NCBI GenBank assembly: GCA_902805995.1
Contig: CADCUU010000050.1
Coordinates: 1-8,496, forward strand
Length of the DNA: 8,496 bases
Origin: an uncultured Rubellimicrobium sp.
Lineage (GTDB): Bacteria; Pseudomonadota; Alphaproteobacteria; Rhodobacterales; Rhodobacteraceae
Reading direction: 5' to 3'
Shown here: positions 1 through 5,931 of the stretch, piece by piece
Numbering within the stretch: the first letter of the stretch is position 1
Layout of the letters: each line of letters begins with the position of its first letter
Program-made: the position numbers and the translations under genes
The notes under the pieces: model-generated
Told to the model about the DNA's origin: nothing
Databases searched by the model: none
What the model saw: the letters and a program-made list of their open reading frames with translations, nothing else

Positions 1-1
1 G

Positions 2-220
2 CTTGTGTTCGCGACCTGTTCGCTGCTGCCCGAGGAAGGGGAAAGGCAGGCCGAGGCGACCTTGGCCCGTCATCCGGGGCTGGCGGTGGAGCGGCCGGAG
101 GCCGAGGGGATCGAGGAGGTCTGGCGCACGCCGCTGGGCCTGCGGACCCGGCCGGACCACTGGGCCGAGGTCGGGGGCCTGGACGGATTCTTCGTGGCGC
201 GGTTCCGCAAGCCCTCGTGA
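2..220 (+). CDS. rsmB: 16S rRNA (cytosine-967-C5)-methyltransferase RsmB, C-terminal end (5' partial)
   Basis: This is the last 72 codons of an RsmB/Fmu-type SAM-dependent RNA m5C methyltransferase, which methylates C967 of 16S rRNA in the cytoplasm. The visible part opens with LVFATCSLLPEEGE. The TCS tripeptide followed by LLPEEGE is motif VI of the RsmB/NOP2/Sun family, and its Cys is the nucleophile that attacks C6 of the target cytosine. The end, GGLDGFFVARFRKPS, matches the usual GxDGFFxARxRK closing strand of the family. The SAM-binding core, the motif IV Pro-Cys and the NusB-like N-terminal domain lie upstream of the window. The gene ends at TGA 218-220, and 93 bases separate it from the next start. 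Assignment to RsmB rather than another family member rests on the C-terminal match and on the purH neighbourhood, where rsmB is commonly found in Rhodobacterales. Confidence 0.88.
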   Translation, partial: LVFATCSLLPEEGERQAEATLARHPGLAVERPEAEGIEEVWRTPLGLRTRPDHWAEVGGLDGFFVARFRKPS

Positions 221-258
221 CAAAGCCGCGACAGGACGGGGCCTTGCGCCGGGCCTTG

Positions 259-288
259 GTGACAAGCGCGCGGGGCGCGGCCTAACAT
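259..288 (+). promoter_or_regulatory. Candidate sigma-70 promoter for the heparinase-purH-lspA run
   Basis: GTGACA at 259-264 matches 5 of 6 bases of the -35 consensus. It lies 18 bases before TAACAT at 283-288, which matches 4 of 6 bases of the -10 consensus. The start of transcription would fall near 295, just ahead of the Shine-Dalgarno sequence at 301-309, giving a leader of about 20 bases. The TAACAT stands out in otherwise GC-only surroundings. An 8-base direct repeat, GGGCCTTG, occurs just upstream at 239-246 and overlapping it at 251-258. The call comes from visual matching only, and transcription from upstream of rsmB is an alternative. Confidence 0.42.
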
Positions 289-300
289 CTGCGGGATTTC

Positions 301-309
301 AGGGGAGGA
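301..309 (+). promoter_or_regulatory. Strong Shine-Dalgarno that favours the GTG start at 314
   Basis: AGGGGAGGA contains GGGGAGG, close to the anti-Shine-Dalgarno complement. It ends four bases before GTG 314. The alternative in-frame ATG at 338 has only the weak AGGATCGGG in front of it. This is the reason for placing the start of the heparinase-like gene at 314. Confidence 0.6.
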
Positions 310-313
310 CGGG

Positions 314-2062
314 GTGGGCCTAGGATCGGGGTGGCGCATGGGGGCCGGGGGCCTGGGCGACCGGGTCCAGGCGCGACTTGCGTCGCGCGCGCGGCCCGCG
401 GGCGCCCTGTCCTGGCCCGAGCCTCGGGTTGCGGGGGATCCCGTGCTGGGGCGGCGGCTCCTGCGCGGGCGGCTCCGGATCGGGGACACGCGGGTGGAGG
501 AGCCCGGGCGGGTGATCTGGGACCTCGCGCCGGAGGAGCCGGAGCGGGCGGTCCTGCACGATTTCCGCTGGCTCGACGACTTGGCGGCGGTGGGCGAGGT
601 GCCGACACGGACGCTGGCGCAGGGCTGGACGGCGGAATGGATCGCGCGGTTCGGGCAGGGGGCGGGGCCGGGCTGGACGCCCGAGCTGGCCGCCGAGCGG
701 CTGATCCGCCTGCTGGGCCATGCGCGGGTGCTGCTGCATCCCCCGGGCGTGGGCGCGGAGCGGCTGGCGCAGGTCGTGGCGGCGCATACGCGGTTCCTGG
801 AGAAGCGCTGGCCGAGCGCGCCTGCGGGGCGGCCGCGGATCGCGGCGCTGTCTGGGCTGCTGGCGGGGGAGCTGGCGCTGCCGGAGCGGCGGGCGCAGGC
901 GCTGCGGACGACGCGGGCGCTGTCCGAGGAGGCGGGGCGGTTCATCGATCGGGAGGGGGCCATTGCCACGCGCAACCCCGAGGAGCTGCTGGATGGGCTG
1001 GCCTTTCTGGTGGAGGCGAATGCGCGGCTGACGGCGGCGGACCTGCCCACCGATCCGGGGATCGTCGCGGCGATGGCCCGGGGCGTGCCGACGCTGCGCG
1101 CGTTGCGCCATGCCGATGGGAGCCTTGCGCGGTTCCATGGCGGTTGCCGGGGAACGGAGGGGCGGCTCGACCAGGTGCTGGCGGCGGCCGGGCGGCCGTC
1201 GCTGAACGCGGGCGCGCAGGCGGGCCTGCCGCTCCATATGGGGTTCCTGAAACTGGCGGCGGGGCGGACCACGGTGATCGTGGATGCCGCGGCCCCGCCG
1301 ATGGGGCCGGCCTCGCATGAGGCCCATGCCTCCACGCTGGCCTTTGAGCTGACCTCCGGGCGGCGGCCCCTGGTGGTGAGCCTGGGCCCGGCGCGGGGGT
1401 TCGGGTCGCGGTGGCGGCGGGCGGTGCGGGCGACGGCCAGCCATTCGACGCTGTCGCTCGACACCCTGTCGAGTGCGCGGCTGGGGCTTCTGCGGCCGGG
1501 TCAGGCGAGCGCGCCCTTGGCGGACGGGCCACGTCGGGTGCTGGTGGAGGCCGTGGCAGGAAGCGATGGGTTTAAGGTGGACCTCGCCCACGATGGGTGG
1601 CGGGGGACCAACGGGCTCACCCATGCGCGGATCCTGCGGCTGACGCCGGACGGGCGGGCGCTGGAGGGCGAGGACATGCTGACCACGCTGACCGAGGCCG
1701 ACCGCGTGGCGTTCGATGCCGCGCTGAATGCGTCGAACCGGCTGGGGCTGGCCTTTGCGCTGCGGTTCCACCTGCATCCCGACGTGGAGGCGGCGTTGGG
1801 CGACCGGACGGTGGAGCTGTTGCTGCCCAGCGGCGAGGAATGGACCTTTTCCCACGAGTCGGAGGCGACGCTGGCGCTGGAGCCTTCGGTGTATCTGGAG
1901 GAGGAGCGGCTGAAGCCCCGGCCCGCGCAGCAGATCGTGCTGGCCGGGCGGGCGCTGCGGTCCGTGACGCGGCTGCGCTGGACTCTGGCCAAGGGCTACG
2001 GCACACCCGAAGCCTTGCGCGACCTGAACCCCAGGACCGACTGGGACGAGGAGGACGAATGA
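314..2062 (+). CDS. Heparinase II/III-like family protein
   Basis: A 582-residue protein with a heparinase II/III-like C-terminal half. Homologues of this type sit between rsmB and purH in many Rhodobacterales. The N-terminal half (about 1-260) is Arg- and Leu-rich and helical, as expected for the alpha/alpha toroid of polysaccharide lyases. The C-terminal half carries the recognisable signatures: ARFHGG around His275, [18 protein letters not shown], then [13 protein letters not shown] (His335, His338), which corresponds to the family's GHAHADxLSFEL, and [12 protein letters not shown]. The PF07940-type fold suggests lyase or sugar-binding ability, but the natural substrate is unknown and no enzymatic role is proven for this branch. 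I see no convincing signal peptide, which is unusual for a polysaccharide lyase. The start is GTG 314, chosen for its strong Shine-Dalgarno; ATG 338 would remove eight residues. The stop overlaps the purH start by four bases (ATGA), so translation of the two is probably coupled. Confidence 0.85.
   Translation: MGLGSGWRMGAGGLGDRVQARLASRARPAGALSWPEPRVAGDPVLGRRLLRGRLRIGDTRVEEPGRVIWDLAPEEPERAVLHDFRWLDDLAAVGEVPTRTLAQGWTAEWIARFGQGAGPGWTPELAAERLIRLLGHARVLLHPPGVGAERLAQVVAAHTRFLEKRWPSAPAGRPRIAALSGLLAGELALPERRAQALRTTRALSEEAGRFIDREGAIATRNPEELLDGLAFLVEANARLTAADLPTDPGIVAAMARGVPTLRALRHADGSLARFHGGCRGTEGRLDQVLAAAGRPSLNAGAQAGLPLHMGFLKLAAGRTTVIVDAAAPPMGPASHEAHASTLAFELTSGRRPLVVSLGPARGFGSRWRRAVRATASHSTLSLDTLSSARLGLLRPGQASAPLADGPRRVLVEAVAGSDGFKVDLAHDGWRGTNGLTHARILRLTPDGRALEGEDMLTTLTEADRVAFDAALNASNRLGLAFALRFHLHPDVEAALGDRTVELLLPSGEEWTFSHESEATLALEPSVYLEEERLKPRPAQQIVLAGRALRSVTRLRWTLAKGYGTPEALRDLNPRTDWDEEDE
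2048..2054 (+). promoter_or_regulatory. Shine-Dalgarno of purH inside the preceding gene
   Basis: GAGGAGG lies in the acidic last codons of the heparinase-like gene and ends four bases before ATG 2059. Together with the ATGA overlap this fixes the purH start and points to coupled translation. Confidence 0.65.
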
Positions 2063-3624
2063 GCCTATCTGATCCGGGTGACCTGCGGCCGATCCGCCGG
2101 GCGCTTCTGTCGGTGTCCGACAAGGCGGGGCTGCTGGAGCTGGCGCAGGGGCTGGCCGCGCGGGGAGTGGCGCTCGTTTCCACCGGCAATTCGGCGATGG
2201 TGCTGCGTGAGGCGGGGCTGGAGGTGACGGAGGTCGCGGAGGTGACGGGCAGCCCCGAGATGCTGGGCGGGCGGGTGAAGACGCTGCATCCGCGCATCCA
2301 TGGGGGCATCCTGGGCAAGCGCGGCGATGCGGGCCACTTGGCCGAGATGGAGGCGCATGGGATCGCGGCCATCGACCTCGTGGTGGTGAACCTTTACCCG
2401 TTCGAGGCGACGGTGGCGCGGGGCGCGTCCTTCGAGGACACGGTGGAGCAGATCGACGTGGGCGGGCCCGCGATGATCCGCGCGGCGGCCAAGAACCATG
2501 CCGATGTCGCGGTGCTGACGGACCCGGCGGATTATCCGGCGCTGCTGGAGGAGATCGGGGCGCAGGGGGGCACGACGGGGGCGTTCCGGCGGGGGCTCGC
2601 CCGCAAGGCATTTGCGCGGACGGCAGAATACGATGCGGCCATCGCGGCCTGGATGAGCCGGGACGAGGGAGCGCCCGAGCGGCGGGCGTTCACCGGGCGG
2701 CTCGTGCAGACGCTGCGCTACGGGGAGAACCCGCATCAGCAGGCGGCCTTTTACCGGGGCGGCGAGGTGCGTCCGGGGGTGGCCACGGCGCGCCAGCTTC
2801 AGGGCAAGGAGCTGAGCTACAACAACATCGCGGATACCGACGCGGCCTATGAGCTGGCCGCCGAGTTCGACGGGCCGGCCTGCGTGATCGTCAAGCATGC
2901 GAACCCGTGCGGCGTGGCCGTGGGCGCGACGGTGGGCGAGGCCCATGCGCGGGCGCTGGCCTGCGATCCGCTGAGCGCGTTCGGCGGGATCGTCGCGGTG
3001 AACCGGCCGCTGGACCGGACGACGGCGCAGGCCATCGTGGAGGTGTTCACCGAGGTCGTCATTGCGCCGGGCGCCGACGAGGGTGCGCGGGAGATATTCG
3101 CGCGCAAGGGCAACCTGCGGCTTCTGGTGGCGGAGGGGATGCCGGATCCCCGCGCAACTGGGGCCGCCTGGAAGCAGGTGGCGGGCGGGTTCCTGGTGCA
3201 GGACCGCGACGCGGGATTCGTGACGCGCGCGGACCTGAAGGTGGTGACGAGGCGCGCCCCTTCGGAGGAGGAACTGCGGGACCTGCTGTTCGCCTGGACG
3301 GTCGCCAAGCACGTGAAGTCGAACGCCATCGTGCTCGCGAAGGGCGGGGCCACGGTGGGGATCGGCGCCGGGCAGATGAGCCGGGTCGATTCGGCGGAGG
3401 TCGCGGCGCGCAAGATGGCGCGGATGGCCGAGGTGCCGGGCGCGCCGGTGCTGGCGTCGGACGCCTTCTTTCCGTTCGCGGACGGGATCGAGACCGCCGT
3501 GCGCGCGGGGGCGGTGGCGGTGATCCAGCCGGGGGGCTCCATGCGGGACGCGGAGGTGATCGCGGCGGCGGACGAGGCGGGCCTGGCCATGGTGTTCACC
3601 GGCATGCGTCATTTCCGGCACTGA
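2059..3624 (+). CDS. purH: Bifunctional AICAR formyltransferase / IMP cyclohydrolase PurH
   Basis: A 521-residue cytoplasmic enzyme for the last two steps of de novo purine synthesis: AICAR plus 10-formyl-THF to FAICAR, then ring closure to IMP. The N-terminal MGS-like cyclohydrolase domain (about 10-200) shows [10 protein letters not shown], the [16 protein letters not shown] segment (from Gly70), [12 protein letters not shown] and [15 protein letters not shown]. The transformylase domain (about 205-521) shows [38 protein letters not shown] with the catalytic Lys279-His280 pair, [30 protein letters not shown] and the closing [12 protein letters not shown]...QPGGSMRD. Length is normal and both domains look intact. 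Two positions in the cyclohydrolase half are odd: the phosphate loop usually read as STGGT is STGNS (41-45), and the near-invariant GFPEM is GSPEM (64-68). The start is ATG 2059, overlapping the stop of the gene before; lspA starts one base after its stop. Confidence 0.97.
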   Translation: MSLSDPGDLRPIRRALLSVSDKAGLLELAQGLAARGVALVSTGNSAMVLREAGLEVTEVAEVTGSPEMLGGRVKTLHPRIHGGILGKRGDAGHLAEMEAHGIAAIDLVVVNLYPFEATVARGASFEDTVEQIDVGGPAMIRAAAKNHADVAVLTDPADYPALLEEIGAQGGTTGAFRRGLARKAFARTAEYDAAIAAWMSRDEGAPERRAFTGRLVQTLRYGENPHQQAAFYRGGEVRPGVATARQLQGKELSYNNIADTDAAYELAAEFDGPACVIVKHANPCGVAVGATVGEAHARALACDPLSAFGGIVAVNRPLDRTTAQAIVEVFTEVVIAPGADEGAREIFARKGNLRLLVAEGMPDPRATGAAWKQVAGGFLVQDRDAGFVTRADLKVVTRRAPSEEELRDLLFAWTVAKHVKSNAIVLAKGGATVGIGAGQMSRVDSAEVAARKMARMAEVPGAPVLASDAFFPFADGIETAVRAGAVAVIQPGGSMRDAEVIAAADEAGLAMVFTGMRHFRH

Positions 3625-3625
3625 C

Positions 3626-4156
3626 ATGCCACGCTTGCGCCAGCCCCCGCCCACGCGGCTCATGTTCTGGTGGGCCTTCTGGGTCTTCCTCCTCGACCAG
3701 GCCACGAAATGGCTGGTCGTCCACTGGATGGACCTGCGGACGCGGATGGAGATCGACCTCCTGCCGCCGCTGCTGAACCTGCGCATGGCCTGGAACCGGG
3801 GGGTGAACTTCGGGCTCTTTGCCGAGATCGACATGCGCTGGGTGCTGGTGGCGCTGGCCATCGGCATATCGGGCTTCGTGACTGCCTGGGTCTGGCGCGA
3901 GGGGGGCGGGCGGCGGGTCCACATCTCGGCGGGGCTTCTGGTCGGGGGCGCGCTGGGGAACGTGGTGGACCGCATCCTTTATGGGGCGGTGGCCGACTTC
4001 CTGAACATGAGCTGCTGCGGGATCGAGAATCCCTATGCGTTCAACGTGGCCGACATCGCCGTCTTCGCGGGGGCGCTGGGGCTCGTGCTCTTTGCGGGGC
4101 GTGGGAAAGGGCCCGCTGCGCGCGAGAAGCCCGCGAAGCCTGCAAAGACGGGGTGA
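3626..4156 (+). CDS. lspA: Lipoprotein signal peptidase (prolipoprotein signal peptidase II)
   Basis: A 176-residue inner-membrane aspartyl protease that removes the signal peptide from diacylglyceryl-modified prolipoproteins. The family motifs are all present: FLLDQATKW (Asp24, Lys28), NRGVNFGLF (Asn57-Phe65), GGALGNVVDR (Asn112, Asp115, Arg116), VADFL (Asp124) and FNVADIAVF (Asn140, Asp143). Asp124 and Asp143 correspond to the catalytic pair of the Pseudomonas aeruginosa enzyme. Four membrane segments are visible at roughly 13-33, 72-90, 101-119 and 138-157. A basic Lys/Arg/Pro/Ala tail ends the protein. ATG 3626 follows the purH stop by one base and has no Shine-Dalgarno, so translation is probably by re-initiation after purH; ATG 3662 is a possible but less likely start because it would begin immediately at the first membrane segment. 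The next gene encodes a prolipoprotein that would be a substrate. Confidence 0.96.
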   Translation: MPRLRQPPPTRLMFWWAFWVFLLDQATKWLVVHWMDLRTRMEIDLLPPLLNLRMAWNRGVNFGLFAEIDMRWVLVALAIGISGFVTAWVWREGGGRRVHISAGLLVGGALGNVVDRILYGAVADFLNMSCCGIENPYAFNVADIAVFAGALGLVLFAGRGKGPAAREKPAKPAKTG

Positions 4157-4187
4157 CGCGCCGATTCGGCTGCGCTATGAGGGCGTC

Positions 4188-4400
4188 ATGACGGCACGTT
4201 CTTCCCTTCGCGGCGCGGCCTGGATCGCGCTCCTGGCCCTTGCCGCCTGTGGTGGAGGGCCCCGTGGCGACTGGCGCGCGGAGTACGGGCGCACGACGGC
4301 CAATCCCATCGTGCTGACCCCGGCGCTGCCGTTGGTCATCCCCGCGGCGCTGGACCTGCCCGCGCCGGGCGGGGCGAACCGGGCCACGCCGGGGCGCTGA
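4188..4400 (+). CDS. Small lipoprotein, shortened DUF3035/BamF-like
   Basis: A 70-residue prolipoprotein. Residues 1-20 form a type II signal peptide (basic start with Arg4 and Arg8, hydrophobic core AAWIALLALA) ending in lipobox LAAC with the lipidated Cys21; the +2 residue is Gly, which favours outer-membrane sorting. The mature part is only 50 residues. Its centre, NPIVLTPALPLVIPAALDLP followed by APGGANRATP, resembles the DUF3035 pattern (xEFxVLPxKPLxxPPxLxxLPxPxPGGxNRxDPxP). This family has been linked to BamF, a subunit of the outer-membrane beta-barrel assembly machine in alphaproteobacteria, through a motif shared with BamC. The family usually continues past this NRxDPxP point, but here TGA follows ATPGR at once. 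The start ATG 4188 has GAGGG at 4179-4183, four bases upstream. The gene follows lspA by 31 bases, as expected for a DUF3035 gene in this gene order. The lipoprotein call is strong; the BamF link is a motif-level inference. Confidence 0.78.
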   Translation: MTARSSLRGAAWIALLALAACGGGPRGDWRAEYGRTTANPIVLTPALPLVIPAALDLPAPGGANRATPGR

Positions 4401-4406
4401 GCCGCC

Positions 4407-4451
4407 CTCTCACACGGCCATCTCTCATCCGGTCACCTCTCGGACGATCAC
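4407..4451 (+). repeat. Three tandem 15-bp imperfect repeats upstream of the M16 promoter
   Basis: Three abutting units start at 4407, 4422 and 4437: CTCTCACACGGCCAT, CTCTCATCCGGTCAC and CTCTCGGACGATCAC. Units 1/2 and 2/3 agree at 11 of 15 positions, and units 1/3 at 10 of 15. CTCTC, the central CG and the CA near the end are invariant. The array ends seven bases before the candidate -35 at 4459, where direct repeats could bind an activator. A second reading is that the unit is five codons long and in frame with the lipoprotein gene after its TGA, giving LSHGH, LSSGH, LSDDH; several differences fall at synonymous third positions. Neither neighbouring phase contains another recognisable unit. 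Confidence 0.6.
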
Positions 4452-4458
4452 TTGGGCG

Positions 4459-4486
4459 TTGCACCCGCTTGCGGGCGGGCCATCTA
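4459..4486 (+). promoter_or_regulatory. Candidate promoter of the M16 gene pair
   Basis: TTGCAC at 4459-4464 matches 4 of 6 bases of the -35 consensus. It is followed after 16 bases by CATCTA at 4481-4486, which has the AT of the -10 and little more. Transcription would start near 4493, giving a leader of about 38 bases with the Shine-Dalgarno GGAG at 4519-4522, eight bases before ATG 4531. The spacer contains a small perfect inverted repeat, CCCGCTTGCGGG (4464-4475). The 130-base gap is the largest in the window, which supports a promoter here; the exact -10 hexamer is uncertain. Confidence 0.42.
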
Positions 4487-4530
4487 GGGTGGACGTTGCG
4501 CGCAACTGTCCGCTGTCCGGAGCCCCGCCC

Positions 4531-5931
4531 ATGAGACGTCTGCCCGCCCTCCTTCTTGCCGTCCTCGCCGCGCCTGCCGTGGCGCAGGAGGTGACCACCG
4601 CCCGGCTCGACAACGGCATGGAGGTGGTGGTGATCGAGGATCATCGCGCGCCCGTGGCCGTCCACATGGTCTGGTACCGCACCGGATCCGCCGACGAGCC
4701 CCCCGGCGTGTCGGGCGTGGCCCACTTCCTGGAGCATCTGCTGTTCAAGGCGACGGACGACCTCGAATCAGGGGAGTTCAGCCGCGTCGTGGCCGAGAAC
4801 GGGGGCTCGGACAACGCCTTCACCAGCTACGACTACACCGCCTACCACCAGCGGGTGGCGGCGGACCGGCTGGACCTCATGATGGAGATGGAGGCGGACC
4901 GGATGAACGACCTCCGGCTGACGCCCGAGGACATCGAGACGGAGCGGCAGGTGATCCTGGAGGAGCGCGCGAGCCGGGTGGAAAGCGAGCCCGGATCGAT
5001 CGCGCAGGAGCAGATGCGCGCGGCGCTGTTCCTCAACCACCGCTACGGGCAGCCGGTGATCGGCTGGCGCCACGAGATGGAAGCGCTCGACATGGACGAC
5101 GTGCTGGGGACCTACGATCTCTGGTATTCGCCGAACAACGCGATCCTTGTCGTGGCGGGCGACGTGGAGCCGGAGGCGGTGATCGCCATGGCCGAGGAGC
5201 ATTACGGCGTCATCCCCGCCGAGCCGGGCCTGCCCGAGCGGGTGCGGCAACAGGAGCCTCCGCAGGTTGCCGCGCGGCGCGTGGTCTATGAGGACCCGCG
5301 CGTGGCCCAGCCCTATCTGGTGAGGAGCTACATCGCCCCCGCCCGCGACCCCGGCGAGCAGCAGGAGGCCGCAGCGCTCCTGTACCTCGCGGAGATCCTG
5401 GGTGGGTCGTCGTTCACCTCGGTTCTGGCGCGGGAGCTGACCTTCGAGGCGCCGGTCGCGCTGGGGTCGGGGGCGGGCTACAGCGGGACGGCTCTCGATG
5501 ACGCGACCTTTGGGATCAGCGTGACGCCGCGCCCGGGCGTTTCGCTGGAGGAGGCCGAGGCCGCCATGGAGGCTGCCGTCACGGAGTTCCTGGCGGAAGG
5601 GGTGGACCCCGCGCAGCTTGAGCGCATCCGCACCCAGTTCCGCGCGGCCGAGACCTATGCGCTGGACAACGTGGAAGGGCTCGCGAACCGCTATGGGGCG
5701 GGGCTCGCCACCGGGCTGTCGGTCGAGGATATCCAGGCCTGGCCCGAGATCCTCCAGGCCGTGACGGCCGAGGACGTCATGGCCGCCGCGCGGGATGTGC
5801 TGGACGAGCGGTCCTCCGTGACCCTGTTCGTGTCCGCGCCCGCCGAGGCTGCTGCTGACGCTGCCGAGCCTGCTGCCGAACCTGCTGTCGCGCCCGCGGC
5901 GGCCCCTGACGCCGAGGAGGCCTCTCAATGA
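4531..5931 (+). CDS. Exported M16 zinc metallopeptidase, catalytic subunit
   Basis: A 466-residue M16B (pitrilysin/processing-peptidase type) protein. Residues 1-18 are a Sec signal peptide (MRRLPALLLAVLAAPAVA, cleavage expected before Gln19), so it acts in the periplasm. The N-terminal M16 domain contains the inverted zinc motif HFLEH (His65, Glu68 as general base, His69) and the third ligand in ERQVILEE, best aligned at Glu145. NGMEVVVIEDHRAPV, GGSDNAFTSYDYTAYH and YSPNNAILVVAGDV (end of the first domain) are typical. In the second domain the segment LARELTFEAPVA has Arg301 but no Tyr seven residues later, so the Arg/Tyr substrate-binding pair is incomplete. The protein ends in an Ala/Pro/Glu-rich tail of about 35 residues. 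The start is ATG 4531, since reading further upstream gives no homologous sequence and would bury the signal peptide. The stop overlaps the next M16 gene by four bases (ATGA), which suggests a coupled, equimolar pair. Confidence 0.94.
   Translation: MRRLPALLLAVLAAPAVAQEVTTARLDNGMEVVVIEDHRAPVAVHMVWYRTGSADEPPGVSGVAHFLEHLLFKATDDLESGEFSRVVAENGGSDNAFTSYDYTAYHQRVAADRLDLMMEMEADRMNDLRLTPEDIETERQVILEERASRVESEPGSIAQEQMRAALFLNHRYGQPVIGWRHEMEALDMDDVLGTYDLWYSPNNAILVVAGDVEPEAVIAMAEEHYGVIPAEPGLPERVRQQEPPQVAARRVVYEDPRVAQPYLVRSYIAPARDPGEQQEAAALLYLAEILGGSSFTSVLARELTFEAPVALGSGAGYSGTALDDATFGISVTPRPGVSLEEAEAAMEAAVTEFLAEGVDPAQLERIRTQFRAAETYALDNVEGLANRYGAGLATGLSVEDIQAWPEILQAVTAEDVMAAARDVLDERSSVTLFVSAPAEAAADAAEPAAEPAVAPAAAPDAEEASQ
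5842..5886 (+). repeat. Short degenerate repeat coding for an AEPA-type tail
   Basis: GCCGAGCCTGCT at 5863-5874 is followed directly by GCCGAACCTGCT at 5875-5886, with one mismatch in 12, and a related GCCGAGGCTGCT lies at 5842-5853. They encode AEPA, AEPA and AEAA in the C-terminal tail of the catalytic M16 protein. GCT and CCT codons dominate here, whereas the rest of the gene strongly prefers GCC/GCG and CCC/CCG. That pattern fits local repeat expansion rather than selection on codon use. Confidence 0.55.

Noticed and set aside
320..2611. Very long open frame on the minus strand opposite the heparinase-like gene and purH
   Set aside because: It is Arg/Pro/Gln-rich with no recognisable motif and mirrors well-supported plus-strand genes; GC-rich DNA with G/C third positions routinely leaves the antisense frames open.
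2907..3776. Alternative plus-strand frame within purH running into lspA
   Set aside because: Gly/Arg/Ala-rich frame-shifted reading of purH with no motif; purH itself is intact, so no frameshift needs explaining.
2065..3975. Long minus-strand open frame opposite purH and lspA
   Set aside because: His/Arg/Pro-rich composition with no family signature, and it crosses two genes whose products are certain.
4163..4167. GATTC (GANTC) in the gap between lspA and the lipoprotein gene, a possible CcrM methylation site
   Set aside because: A single five-base match of a common motif; nothing around it suggests cell-cycle control.
4464..4475. Palindrome CCCGCTTGCGGG as a terminator of the lspA/lipoprotein transcript
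   Set aside because: The stem is only 4-5 bp, has no T-run and sits inside a likely promoter spacer.
4459..4530. Upstream extension of the first M16 protein from TTG 4459
   Set aside because: The added 24 residues have no family similarity, would place the signal peptide internally, and overlap the candidate promoter; ATG 4531 has a usable GGAG.
5928..5931. Frameshift between the two M16 genes that would make one fused protein
   Set aside because: The second gene has its own Shine-Dalgarno, ATG and signal peptide, and the ATGA overlap is a normal operon junction.
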